Origin: Curvivirga sp965219885
GTDB lineage: Bacteria > Pseudomonadota > Alphaproteobacteria > UBA8366 > Aestuariispiraceae
DNA length: 64,000 nucleotides
NCBI RefSeq assembly: GCF_965219885.1
Contig: NZ_CBDCOT010000008.1
Location: 124,001 to 188,000 of the forward strand
Direction of reading: 5' to 3'
Part shown: positions 44,593 through 52,811 of the stretch, one piece after another
How positions within the stretch are numbered: the first letter of the stretch is position 1
Layout of the letters: each line of letters opens with the position of its first letter
Made by a program: the position numbers and the translations under genes
The notes under the pieces: model-generated
Databases searched by the model: none
What the model saw: only the letters and a program-made list of their open reading frames with translations
What the model was told of the DNA's origin: nothing

Positions 44593-44621
44593 CTTATACG
44601 CCTTTTAGTCCGCTTTTGCAA
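44593..44621 (-). promoter_or_regulatory. rpsB-tsf promoter
   Basis: Minus strand: -35 TTGCAA (44616-44621), exact 17-nt spacer, -10 TATAAG (44593-44598), followed by a GC-rich discriminator (CCGCGCC), which is typical of stringently controlled ribosomal promoters. It lies between the dnaE stop and rpsB. Confidence 0.75.
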
Positions 44622-44666
44622 GGGGTTTCAGGATATTTTCTACAATTTCTTAGTTAGATAAGATAA

Positions 44667-47600
44667 TTACAAATCCTGAACATCCGTAACGCCACTAACA
44701 GATTTAACAGCCTGCCTGAATTTGCCGTCAATTTGATAGGTTTTAGTATCTTCCATTTCAATCTCGCGACCATCCGGATAGATAAGATTAAACTCAACGC
44801 GCCCTCGCCCTGGTTTGCCATGCTGCGCAAAGATTTTTGCCAGATTATCTAACGGGCTATCATCCATAATGAATATCTTCATACCACGTGCGGCATTAGC
44901 AGCGGCATCTTCCAACGATGAGACACCTTGAGCGGTCAGACGCAGTTCAGCGTCTTCACCTTCCCCTCGCTTTTGAACCTCAACAGTGAACAATAGCGGA
45001 GATCCCGAATCCAAAAGCTCGCGAGACGCCATTAAAACTTCTTGGAAAAGTGTAACTTCATAAGAACCACTTGCATCCGATACCGAAACAAAGGCCATTT
45101 TCGAGCCTTTGGATGTGGTCATTATACGTTTCGCACCCACGATACCTGTCAGACGAACACCTTTTGAAATACGAATATTACCTGCCTGGACATCTGTCCA
45201 TTTCACAACACCGAGCTTCCCACAAAGCTCTTTATAAGCATTTAATGGATGATCAGAGAGATAAAAACCAATTGCTGTGCGTTCGTTTTCAAGCTTTTCT
45301 GTCGTATTCCATTCCGGCACACGTTTCATACGTGGTTTCTCTGTTTCAACGCCACCGCCGCCAAATAAACTTACTTGGTCTGAAGCCTTCTCTTCCTGAA
45401 CAGATTGACCATGACGAGTGAGAATTTCAATGCTATCAAAAGCTTCGCGTCGATTATTAACTAAACTATCAAAAGCACCTGATTTTATTAAATTTTCCAT
45501 CACACGTTTATTGATTGATTTATAGTCAACACGCTCAACAAAATCATACATATTTTTGAATTTGCCGTTAGCCTTACGTTCACTAACTACGGCCTCCATT
45601 GCCGCCTCACCAACAGATTTAATTGCAGCAAGCGCATAACGAAGAGATCCTTCCCCCTCTTCATCATATTCAACAGAAAAATCAACCTCAGACATATTTA
45701 CGTCCGGAGGCAAGATATCGATCTTTTGCGTCTCTAACTCTGCCTTAAAGATCGCTAACTTATCTGTATTGGTTTTATCAAGCGTCATGGACGCGGCTAA
45801 AAATTCAACCTGATAATTCGCTTTTAGCCAGGCTGTTTGATATGCAACAAGCGCATAAGCAGCCGCATGGGATTTGTTGAAACCATATCCCGCAAACGCA
45901 TTAATCATATCAAAGATTTTATTGGCTTGATCAGCCTCAACATCAGAGTTTTCTTTTGAACCTTCAACAAAAATCTGGCGTTGCTTGTCCATCTCTGCCT
46001 GGATTTTCTTACCCATCGCACGACGTAATAAATCCGCACCACCAAGTGTATAGCCAGCAAGAACCTGTGCCATCTGCATCACTTGTTCCTGATAGATTGG
46101 AATACCAAAGGTTTCTTCTAGTACCGGTTCAAGTTTCTCATGTGGATATACCGGGACTTCACGACCATGTTTACGCTCAATATAAGTTGGAATATTCTCC
46201 ATTGGTCCCGGACGATACAAGGCCACAACAGCAATCAAATCTTCCAATCTATCGGGTTTCAGATCGCGAAGTACGCTCCGCATACCGCTACTCTCCAACT
46301 GGAATACGCCTGTGGAATCAGCGCGACATAACATGTCGTAAGTTACAGGGTCCTCAAGTGAAATCTTTGAGATATCAATAGTTCCGACACCGCACGGGTT
46401 CTTCTCAATCAACTTAATTGCAGTTGAAATAACTGTGAGTGTTTTCAATCCTAAGAAGTCAAATTTCACAAGACCAGCTTGTTCCACAAACTTCATGTTG
46501 AATTGAGTAACAGGCATATCGGATCGCGGGTCGCGGTAAAGCGCAACCAACTCATGAAGTGGTCGATCACCAATTACAACCCCTGCGGCGTGGGTTGAAG
46601 CATGCCGGAATAATCCTTCAAGCTGAATACCAATTTCCAATAATCTTTCAACTGCTGGATCACTATCGCGTTCGTTACGAAGCGCTTCTTCTGATTCCAA
46701 AGCTTCTGGCAGAGACATAGGGTTGGCAGGATTGGCGGGGATAAGCTTGGAAATGCGATCAACTTGACCGTAAGGCATTTGTAATACGCGCCCAACATCA
46801 CGCACTACCGCTTTCGCTTGCAGCTTACCAAAGGTAATAATCTGTGCCACACGATCACGTCCATATTCTTTCTGTACATACTGGATCACCTCTTCTCGGC
46901 GATCCTGACAGAAGTCAATATCGAAGTCGGGCATGGATACACGTTCAGGATTAAGGAAACGTTCGAAAAGCAAACTATAACGCAATGGATCAAGATCCGT
47001 TACCGTCAAAGCCCAGGCGACGACAGAACCCGCACCAGAACCACGGCCCGGTCCAACAGGGATATCATGGTCTTTCGCCCATTGAATAAAGTCCGCTACG
47101 ATCAGGAAATACCCTGGGAACCCCATCTGGTTGATAATACTCAATTCAAATTCAAGGCGATCCCAATACTCTTTAGCGGTTTCTTCTTTTTCCGCGTCAG
47201 ACATTCCATCTTTGAAGACTTCATTATCCAAACGTACCTGAAGTCCATCACGCGACAAATCGCGTAAAGCTTCCTCTGATGTACGACCATCTAGTTTTGT
47301 ATATTGAGGTAAAAGCGGATCAATACCTTCAACACAAATAGCACAGCGTTTGGCGATAATGAGTGTGTTATCGATTGCTTCTGGCAGATCTGCAAACAAT
47401 TCACGCATTTCAGCGGCAGATTTAAAATAATGCTGATCTGTGAGACGACGACGATCTGTTTCCATCACATAGGCGCCAGCTGCGATACAAATCAATGCGT
47501 CATGCGCCTCATACATGTCAGCTTTTGCATAATAACATTCATTTGTGGCGACAAGAGGGATATCCATTTCATAAGCGAAATCGATTAATTTATCTTCAAT

Positions 47601-48161
47601 AGCATCTTCAGCCACTAGACCGTGGCGCTGAATTTCCACGTAAAGACGATCACCGAAAATACCAAATAACCGAGCTAGATTGTCTTTAGCTGCATCCTCT
47701 TGCTCTTCATGTAATAAACGACCGACTGGACCATGTAATCCCCCAGTCAAACAGATCAAGCCTGCGTTGATTTCTTCAATATCTTCCCAACGGATTTGAG
47801 GCTCTTCGCCACCATCAGTCGTCATAAAGGCACGACTTAACAGATCCATCAAATTCATATAACCGTCATAATTTTGAGCTAAGAGAACTAATTGATCCGG
47901 CGGTGGCGTGATAGGATTTTTTTGTGGCTCTAAAATAGGTCTGCGCAACCCAATCTGTGCACCAATAATAGGCTGCACACCTTTGCCTGTGGCCGCTTGG
48001 GAAAACTCCAAACTACCAAAAACATTATTCGTGTCAGTAATCGCCACAGCTGGCATATCGGCATCCGCAGCCATAGATACAAGATCTTTGACGCGAATAG
48101 CCCCTTCCGCCAAGGAATAGGCAGAATGTAAACGAAGATGTACGAAGTCGGCGCAGCTCAT
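44667..48161 (-). CDS. dnaE: DNA polymerase III subunit alpha
   Basis: Replicative polymerase of the C family. N-terminal PHP domain (FVHLRLHSAYSLAEGAIRVKD), catalytic aspartates in MPDFDIDFCQDRREEV (about residues 410-416), VGPGRGSGAGSVVAWAL, the fingers region GYGFNKSHAAAYALVAYQTA, then the helix-hairpin-helix, OB-fold (RLTGIVGAKRIMTTSKG) and C-terminal domains. 1164 aa is normal for DnaE1. No clear ribosome binding site is seen before the ATG. It follows lolD by 43 bp, a usual alphaproteobacterial order. Confidence 0.98.
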   Translation of the reverse strand: MSCADFVHLRLHSAYSLAEGAIRVKDLVSMAADADMPAVAITDTNNVFGSLEFSQAATGKGVQPIIGAQIGLRRPILEPQKNPITPPPDQLVLLAQNYDGYMNLMDLLSRAFMTTDGGEEPQIRWEDIEEINAGLICLTGGLHGPVGRLLHEEQEDAAKDNLARLFGIFGDRLYVEIQRHGLVAEDAIEDKLIDFAYEMDIPLVATNECYYAKADMYEAHDALICIAAGAYVMETDRRRLTDQHYFKSAAEMRELFADLPEAIDNTLIIAKRCAICVEGIDPLLPQYTKLDGRTSEEALRDLSRDGLQVRLDNEVFKDGMSDAEKEETAKEYWDRLEFELSIINQMGFPGYFLIVADFIQWAKDHDIPVGPGRGSGAGSVVAWALTVTDLDPLRYSLLFERFLNPERVSMPDFDIDFCQDRREEVIQYVQKEYGRDRVAQIITFGKLQAKAVVRDVGRVLQMPYGQVDRISKLIPANPANPMSLPEALESEEALRNERDSDPAVERLLEIGIQLEGLFRHASTHAAGVVIGDRPLHELVALYRDPRSDMPVTQFNMKFVEQAGLVKFDFLGLKTLTVISTAIKLIEKNPCGVGTIDISKISLEDPVTYDMLCRADSTGVFQLESSGMRSVLRDLKPDRLEDLIAVVALYRPGPMENIPTYIERKHGREVPVYPHEKLEPVLEETFGIPIYQEQVMQMAQVLAGYTLGGADLLRRAMGKKIQAEMDKQRQIFVEGSKENSDVEADQANKIFDMINAFAGYGFNKSHAAAYALVAYQTAWLKANYQVEFLAASMTLDKTNTDKLAIFKAELETQKIDILPPDVNMSEVDFSVEYDEEGEGSLRYALAAIKSVGEAAMEAVVSERKANGKFKNMYDFVERVDYKSINKRVMENLIKSGAFDSLVNNRREAFDSIEILTRHGQSVQEEKASDQVSLFGGGGVETEKPRMKRVPEWNTTEKLENERTAIGFYLSDHPLNAYKELCGKLGVVKWTDVQAGNIRISKGVRLTGIVGAKRIMTTSKGSKMAFVSVSDASGSYEVTLFQEVLMASRELLDSGSPLLFTVEVQKRGEGEDAELRLTAQGVSSLEDAAANAARGMKIFIMDDSPLDNLAKIFAQHGKPGRGRVEFNLIYPDGREIEMEDTKTYQIDGKFRQAVKSVSGVTDVQDL

Positions 48162-48204
48162 AATTATTTTGATATCACGTTAAATAAGAAAAGTCAGTTT
48201 TTGA

Positions 48205-48885
48205 TTAATTAATCTTGCCATTGCCTAGAACCATCATCCGGTCCATGCGTTGAGCAAGTTCATGGTTATGAGTTGCAATCAAAGCCGAAAGGCCCTGATC
48301 ACGTACCAAATCGATAAATAAATTAAAGACAATATCTGCAGTTTCCGGATCAAGATTACCTGTTGGTTCATCTGCTAATAACAAAGACGGAGAATTGGCA
48401 ATTGCACGTGCGATTGCAACACGTTGCTGCTCCCCTCCCGACAATTTGGCAGGCCTATGATCAACGCGATCTGAAAGTCCAACCTTCTCCAATAACTCCA
48501 TTGCCTTACGCTTTGCTTCATTCTTGGAAATACCTGCAATCAATTGCGGCATCACCACGTTCTCTAACGCTGTAAATTCGGGTAAAAGATGATGAAATTG
48601 ATACACAAACCCAACATCAGAACGACGCAATAAAGTACGCTTTCTATCATTTAGATTGTTACAGTTAATACCGTTTAATTTAACATCCCCACCATCAGGA
48701 CGTTCTAGAAGTCCGGCGACATGTAGCAGGGTTGATTTACCAGTTCCACTAGGGGCAACAAGTGCAACAAGCTCCCCTCTCCCAACCGTGAGATTTATAT
48801 CTTTTAGAACTTCAAGTTTATCACCATCGCCTGTATTGTAATGACGCGCAACTTGTTGCAGTTCCAAAACATTATTCTCTGACAT
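48205..48885 (-). CDS. lolD: Lipoprotein-releasing ABC transporter ATP-binding protein LolD
   Basis: ATPase of the LolCDE complex that extracts outer-membrane lipoproteins from the inner membrane. Walker A is APSGTGKS (45-52), the Q-loop lies in VYQFHHLLPEFTALENV (FHHLLPEF is characteristic of LolD), the signature is LSGGEQQR, and Walker B is LLLADEPTGNLD. The ATG at 48885 is chosen because AGGG lies 7 nt upstream; the earlier TTG is too close to it. 226 aa. The membrane partner lolC/lolE, usually next to lolD, is not present here: the upstream neighbour is the unrelated DoxX gene beyond a terminator. Confidence 0.93.
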   Translation of the reverse strand: MSENNVLELQQVARHYNTGDGDKLEVLKDINLTVGRGELVALVAPSGTGKSTLLHVAGLLERPDGGDVKLNGINCNNLNDRKRTLLRRSDVGFVYQFHHLLPEFTALENVVMPQLIAGISKNEAKRKAMELLEKVGLSDRVDHRPAKLSGGEQQRVAIARAIANSPSLLLADEPTGNLDPETADIVFNLFIDLVRDQGLSALIATHNHELAQRMDRMMVLGNGKIN

Positions 48886-48923
48886 TCTCAAACCCTATTT
48901 AAAAACTTTATTTCATACGAAAT

Positions 48924-48954
48924 AAAAAAAGCTGCCAGAGTTTGACAGCTTTTT
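48924..48954 (-). terminator. Intrinsic terminator upstream of lolD (end of the bufferin operon)
   Basis: 12-bp stem (48926-48937 with 48943-48954, including A-T pairs at the base and one G-T) with a 5-nt loop. On the minus strand it is followed by TTTTTTTATTTC. It lies 75 bp after the DoxX stop and about 40 bp before the lolD start, so it ends the bufA-DoxX transcript and isolates lolD-dnaE. Confidence 0.85.
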
Positions 48955-49029
48955 ATAACTTACCCCGTTTGCGGGAGAGTTTATGCATTTGCCTAGCGGC
49001 TTTCAACCGATCATATCGCTTGACGTCTA

Positions 49030-49500
49030 TTATTTTTCGCCGCCACAGAATTTCTTGCAAATCAACCGATCTAAAGAAATCATTCCCGGGCCCTTGATAA
49101 TGATAACAAGTAACAAGATCATCCAGTAATAATGCTCAATATTGTCATAGGCAGCGCTATTTGCACCTAACACAAACTGAATAACCAGAGACATTGCCAA
49201 CAAAGGTATTGCCGAAAGACGCGTAAACAAACCAAAAACCAATAAGATAGGCATGCCTAACTCAAAAACAGTTGCGAAAAATGCAGCAATTTCCGGAGGA
49301 AGGATTGGCACAGCATATTCAAACTCAAATAGGAAAACTGTATTTTCCCAATCATTTATTTTTGTCAGGCCAGAATTAAAGAAAATTCGCGCGATCCAAA
49401 GGCGAATAATTAAGTCAATCAAAGGACTACCATAACAGCTTAAAAGCTGTCTGATTTTCATGGTAGGTCCTTTTATTAATTCGATGATATTCCCGCTCAT
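49030..49500 (-). CDS. DoxX family membrane protein of the bufferin operon
   Basis: Four-helix membrane protein of the DoxX/MauE-like superfamily: hydrophobic segments near 26-44, 67-90, 93-112 and 120-140. IARIFFNSGLTKINDW is the family's typical first-helix signature. 156 aa. AGGAG lies about 8 nt before the ATG; a second ATG 13 codons in also has a good site. In described bufferin (Caulobacter gig-type) operons a DoxX gene often follows bufC, as here (37-bp gap), and a role in electron transfer or membrane support for the modified peptide has been suggested but not proven. The tail has a Cys pair region (ICKKFCGGEK). Confidence 0.85.
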   Translation of the reverse strand: MSGNIIELIKGPTMKIRQLLSCYGSPLIDLIIRLWIARIFFNSGLTKINDWENTVFLFEFEYAVPILPPEIAAFFATVFELGMPILLVFGLFTRLSAIPLLAMSLVIQFVLGANSAAYDNIEHYYWMILLLVIIIKGPGMISLDRLICKKFCGGEK

Positions 49501-49537
49501 AAACGAGGCTCCTATTCTATTTCAAGCTTATTTTACC

Positions 49538-50293
49538 CTATTTATCCCCTAATTTCATAAACACAGATTTGTGAAGAAACTGTGTTAATGAAGCTTGTAA
49601 ATCGAAAAGTGGATCTTCCTCGATAATATCAAGGAACGTATCTCCCAAACTAAAACCCGCTTTCAATTTTTCAAGAAAATGAAAATCGGCTTCACTTAAC
49701 CGATCTGTCATAATTTGTTCTGTATCACCAAGTCTATATACCATTATGTATTCTACTTCAGGTGATAACTGTTCAATTCCAAAGTCATCCATTTCATAAA
49801 AATGTGCGACTGGATAGTCGCTTTTTAACAATCTCACAGACGGACCAATATCTAATTTCGTCTCAAAAAGATTTTCTGGTGACATTTGCGCAAATAAGGA
49901 AGGATCTATTGGATCATAATTTCGTGCGAAATATACTTCCTGATATCCCCAGTCCAAACGTGCTAAATCCGGTAAATAAGGAATATCTGCAACCACTTGC
50001 TCCCATGAGGTTAAAAAATCTGGAAACTTTGAGCCATAATCGGAAAGTTGCGCTTCATCAGGCGGACGTTTTTCAACGAACTTCTTTGCAAGAACTTGAA
50101 AGTTATCTGCGCCTACAAGTTTTGATGTTTTTGGAAAGGCTGCGATTAATACATTCATGAGTGAAACAAAGATATTGTTTCTATAAATGGACATACGCGC
50201 CACATGTGCCTCGTCCTGAAGAAACTCAGACATTGACGAAGGTTGATTTTCCAGAACCGCCGTTTTGAAACCGGATTGAAACTCACGCAACAT
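49538..50293 (-). CDS. bufC: DUF2063 protein, partner of the MNIO maturase (BufC-like)
   Basis: Putative DNA-binding-like DUF2063 domain at the N-terminus (MLREFQSGFKTAVLENQPSS... through ANFQ-like DNFQVLAKKFVEKRPPDEAQLSDYG) plus a C-terminal alpha/beta domain. In characterised MNIO systems this partner binds the precursor's leader and presents it to the maturase. The ATG at 50293 is favoured: GGAG lies 9 nt upstream and it overlaps the bufB stop by 11 bp (ATGTTGCGTGA), a translational-coupling arrangement. ATGs at 50308 and 50314 are alternatives. 251 aa from this start, close to family length. Confidence 0.88.
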   Translation of the reverse strand: MLREFQSGFKTAVLENQPSSMSEFLQDEAHVARMSIYRNNIFVSLMNVLIAAFPKTSKLVGADNFQVLAKKFVEKRPPDEAQLSDYGSKFPDFLTSWEQVVADIPYLPDLARLDWGYQEVYFARNYDPIDPSLFAQMSPENLFETKLDIGPSVRLLKSDYPVAHFYEMDDFGIEQLSPEVEYIMVYRLGDTEQIMTDRLSEADFHFLEKLKAGFSLGDTFLDIIEEDPLFDLQASLTQFLHKSVFMKLGDK

Positions 50294-51164
50294 CTGATAA
50301 AGCTCCATATTCATCCAATATCTTTTGAGCTTTTTGCGCCTCTTCCAATAATCTATCAACGGCTGGGATATCAGTATCCCATTCCATCAATACAGGAATA
50401 ACACCCAATTTAGAGATAACATTTTTCAGAATGTCCCAAACCGCATCGCAAACAACATCGCCATGCGTATCAATTAAAATAGTTTCTCCATTAATAATTT
50501 CTGGACTATGACCAGCAACATGAATCTCTTGGACGTTAGAAAAGCTAATAGTCTCTAGATATTCTTCAACTGATGATCCGGTATTTTGCGCCGATACATA
50601 TATATTATTCACATCTAATAAAATTCCACATCCCGTTTCCTCAGCTAATGCATTCAGAAATTCAGGTTCAGAAATTTCATCACCATTTGTTGATAAATAA
50701 ATTGAAGGATTTTCAACAAGAATTTGTTTTTCAAGATAACTTTGCGTCTCATTAATATTATTTACAAAAACGTTAAAACTCTCTTCATTCAATGGTAAAG
50801 GCAGTAAATCATTTAAATATGCCCCGCCAGAAACACTCCAGGACAGATGTTCCGATATCAATCCCGGTTTTATGGTATCGCATAGTTTTTTGAGTTTTTT
50901 GAGATGCGTTTTTGAGACACCTTCAGCAGTACCAAGAGATAGTCCCACTCCATGCACGCTGACAGGATAATGTTCTCTAGTCGCAAATAATGCGTCAAGC
51001 CGAGGCCCTCCATCACAGAAATAATTTTCTGCGTGAACCTCAACCCAAGAAATATCGGCAGCACCTAAGGCGAAATGTGCCATATGTTGGGTACGCAAAC
51101 CGACCCCTGCCTTTGCAGGGATCAGCTCACGTTGAAAGTTAAAGGATGAATTACCTTGCCCCAT
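50283..51164 (-). CDS. bufB: MNIO family (DUF692) multinuclear iron oxidase, bufferin maturase
   Basis: TIM-barrel multinuclear non-haem iron-dependent oxidase (formerly DUF692), the family of MbnB that modifies cysteines in RiPP precursors. Motifs in order: VEVHAENYF (42-49), SVHGVGLSLG (69-78, His71), ISEHLSW (103-109), LVENPS (149-154), LLDVNNIYVSA (182-192), HVAGHS (215-220), DTHGDVV (232-238) and LMEWDTDIP (259-267). These hold the conserved His/Asp/Glu/Asn candidates for the iron sites. 293 aa fits. AAGG precedes the ATG. It lies between its presumed substrate gene bufA (52 bp) and bufC (overlap). Confidence 0.93.
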   Translation of the reverse strand: MGQGNSSFNFQRELIPAKAGVGLRTQHMAHFALGAADISWVEVHAENYFCDGGPRLDALFATREHYPVSVHGVGLSLGTAEGVSKTHLKKLKKLCDTIKPGLISEHLSWSVSGGAYLNDLLPLPLNEESFNVFVNNINETQSYLEKQILVENPSIYLSTNGDEISEPEFLNALAEETGCGILLDVNNIYVSAQNTGSSVEEYLETISFSNVQEIHVAGHSPEIINGETILIDTHGDVVCDAVWDILKNVISKLGVIPVLMEWDTDIPAVDRLLEEAQKAQKILDEYGALSDVA

Positions 51165-51216
51165 GTGTAAATACCTTAAAGAGGTTTATTTTCACAGTCG
51201 TAATGAACATTCATCC

Positions 51217-51516
51217 TTAGGATTTAACAGGGTTAACGCCGTCAAATGGCTCTAACTTGCCACCCATTTCAGAACAAGCGGAATCAGATGCAGCTACTTT
51301 CCATTCGCCACCATCGAAATCAACTGTAGATTGACCAGCACAAGAATGTGTACCAGCTTTGTTAGCGCAATCATTTTCGCCAGCTTTTGCGATACCATAG
51401 CATTTTACTTTACCAGCATGTGCTTCTGTTGGAGCACCAATAATAGCAGCTGTAGAAACAGCACCTGCGAAAGCAGCAGCTACAGACAACATTGCAACGC
51501 GTTTAGACTTATCCAT
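51217..51516 (-). CDS. bufA: Bufferin precursor peptide (DUF2282)
   Basis: Secreted small protein of the DUF2282/bufferin family, in described cases a RiPP whose cysteines are oxidatively modified by BufB and which then binds copper in the periplasm. The ATG at 51516 (AGGGAG 8 nt upstream) gives 99 aa: Sec-type signal peptide (1-34, cleavage AHA-G) and a mature part with four cysteines, Cys39 (KCYGIAKAGENDC), Cys50, Cys59 (HSCAGQS) and Cys81 (SACSEMGG). The KCYG.AKAG.NDC...HSCAG pattern is the family signature. An in-frame start 15 codons upstream would spoil the signal peptide and is rejected. The residues changed and the metal bound are inferred from relatives. Confidence 0.93.
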   Translation of the reverse strand: MDKSKRVAMLSVAAAFAGAVSTAAIIGAPTEAHAGKVKCYGIAKAGENDCANKAGTHSCAGQSTVDFDGGEWKVAASDSACSEMGGKLEPFDGVNPVKS

Positions 51517-51550
51517 GGGGAAACTCCCTTTCTTCAAATGTTTAAATTTC

Positions 51551-51580
51551 ATCTTAACCAAGAAACACCAGTTTTGTTAA
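51551..51580 (-). promoter_or_regulatory. Possible bufferin operon promoter
   Basis: Minus strand: -35-like TTAACA (51575-51580), 18-nt spacer, -10-like TAAGAT (51551-51556), ending 34 bp upstream of the bufA ATG. I found no match to the GTAACC/CGAA type ECF promoter known for the Caulobacter homologue, so regulation may differ. Confidence 0.3.
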
Positions 51581-51691
51581 CACTAAAAAACAACCCCGTG
51601 TTTGATGATTAAGTTATGAACAATTTTTCACTCAAATGAAAATAACAAAGATGTTAACAGGACTTTATCAAGCAATCCCTTGATATCAAAC

Positions 51692-51723
51692 GCGAAAAGC
51701 GACCAATCAGATGATCAGTCGCT
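51692..51723 (-). terminator. Terminator-like hairpin after infA
   Basis: Minus strand: AGCGACTGAT (51714-51723) pairs with ATTGGTCGCT (51698-51707) (10 bp, two G-T pairs) around a 6-nt loop, followed by TTTTCG. It lies 49 bp after the infA stop; the short U-tract makes it a moderate terminator. The rest of 51581-51690 shows nothing recognisable. Confidence 0.55.
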
Positions 51724-51772
51724 AACAAAAAACATATACCTCTCATTTCTGTGAGGTACGTTTCATATAAAA

Positions 51773-51991
51773 TTATTTATGACGGAAAATAATACGGCCT
51801 TTGGTCAGGTCATAAGGTGTCATTTCAACATCTACTTTATCACCAACCATCACGCGAATACGAAATTTACGCATTTTACCTGCTGTATGCGCAATAATTT
51901 CATGTCCGTTATCCAGTTCTACACGGAACATAGCGTTAGGTAATTTTTCAGTGACAGTGCCCTGAAACTCAATCAGATCTTCTTTAGCCAT
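51773..51991 (-). CDS. infA: Translation initiation factor IF-1
   Basis: 72-aa S1/OB-fold protein that binds the ribosomal A site during initiation. The sequence starts MAKEDLIEFQGTV and keeps the family core FRVELDNGHEI, HTAGKMRKFRIRV and DKVDVEMTPYDLTKGRI, ending RHK. It stands alone here, between the bufferin operon and a NIPSNAP gene. Confidence 0.98.
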   Translation of the reverse strand: MAKEDLIEFQGTVTEKLPNAMFRVELDNGHEIIAHTAGKMRKFRIRVMVGDKVDVEMTPYDLTKGRIIFRHK

Positions 51992-52080
51992 AGAGAAAAG
52001 TCTTCTTTTCGTTCAATAAATTAAATTAGAAAAAACCTGAAATCGAATGACTTCGGCATTGATTCCCATGATTTCGCCGC

Positions 52081-52111
52081 ATCATATGCGACAATTCACC
52101 AGAAAAAGCAA
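52081..52111 (-). promoter_or_regulatory. Possible infA promoter
   Basis: Minus strand: good -10 TATGAT (52081-52086) with a -35-like TTGCTT (52106-52111) at a long 19-nt spacing, about 90 bp upstream of the infA ATG. The gap 51992-52227 is otherwise featureless apart from short inverted repeats. Confidence 0.3.
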
Positions 52112-52227
52112 GTATTGCACGTGATTTTTCACTTACTTTATGCAGTAAATGATAATTTCATAAAGAAATATGGGCGAAACAACCAATATGTGTCACCCAT
52201 TTTCATGGACCTGAAGTGAGAGATTCG

Positions 52228-52560
52228 TTAATCTTTCAATTCAAAATCCGGTTTGTAAAAAGGTGCAGCGGACAAAATTTTATTTTCCATCTTTTGCAGA
52301 CAAGGCAATCCTGCTGCTAGATATTTGCCCCATGCAGGGTCTGCGGCCAGCTTCGCACGTTTTTCAGCACGGTCCTGTAAATCTTTATATGCCCAAATAT
52401 GTACAACCTGATGTAATTCACCAATATCCATGGAAGTATACCATCCAACCAAATTACCTAAATGCTTGGTTTGCACTTCAAAACCCAATTCTTCATAGAT
52501 TTTCAGGAACTCTCCGAAGCGATGTGGATGAACTGTATATGTGCGATGATCGAATATCAT
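52228..52560 (-). CDS. NIPSNAP family protein
   Basis: 110-aa dimeric alpha/beta-barrel (ferredoxin-like) protein of the NIPSNAP family; function in bacteria is not established. Typical features: start MIFDHRTYTVHPHRFGEFL, the GNLVGWYTSMDIGELHQVVHI-type core (read here as LGNLVGWYTS and LHQVVHIWAY), and the arginine/alanine helix DRAEKRAKLAADPAW. It is divergent from the REC-REC-GGDEF gene and tandem to infA with a 236-bp gap. Confidence 0.9.
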   Translation of the reverse strand: MIFDHRTYTVHPHRFGEFLKIYEELGFEVQTKHLGNLVGWYTSMDIGELHQVVHIWAYKDLQDRAEKRAKLAADPAWGKYLAAGLPCLQKMENKILSAAPFYKPDFELKD

Positions 52561-52677
52561 AATTGACTCCCAAGAATATTTTCATGATTTAGAAATCTTA
52601 ATAAGCAGAATTTTCTCAATAGTCCACCCAAAGCTTATATTTACCATGCCTATAAATACATTTTCCATAGTATATAA

Positions 52678-52707
52678 TAAGTTGAATTTTATATGTAATT
52701 CAACTTA
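52678..52707. repeat. 11-8-11 bp perfect inverted repeat upstream of the REC-REC-GGDEF gene
   Basis: TAAGTTGAATT (52678-52688) and AATTCAACTTA (52697-52707) flank an 8-nt spacer, in the divergent region between the NIPSNAP gene and the response-regulator-like gene. There is no T-tract; it is a candidate operator. Confidence 0.6.
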
Positions 52708-52775
52708 GATAAACACGAATTTTATTGCCGGAAAGATCAAAAAAGATACAATAAAAATTGAATTTTTTGATATTA

Positions 52776-52801
52776 TTAAGCTTATATTATATTGAGCTTA
52801 A
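52776..52801 (+). repeat. 7-bp hairpin abutting a ribosome binding site
   Basis: TTAAGCT (52776-52782) and AGCTTAA (52795-52801) flank a 12-nt AT-rich loop. The right arm runs straight into the AAGGGG ribosome binding site of the gene starting at 52812, so folding could modulate translation. Confidence 0.4.
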
Positions 52802-52811
52802 GGGGTGTAAT

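Noticed and set aside
45956..47267. Plus-strand ORFs of 141 and 149 aa within dnaE
   Set aside because: Both lie antisense to a fully conserved dnaE coding region and show no protein family features.
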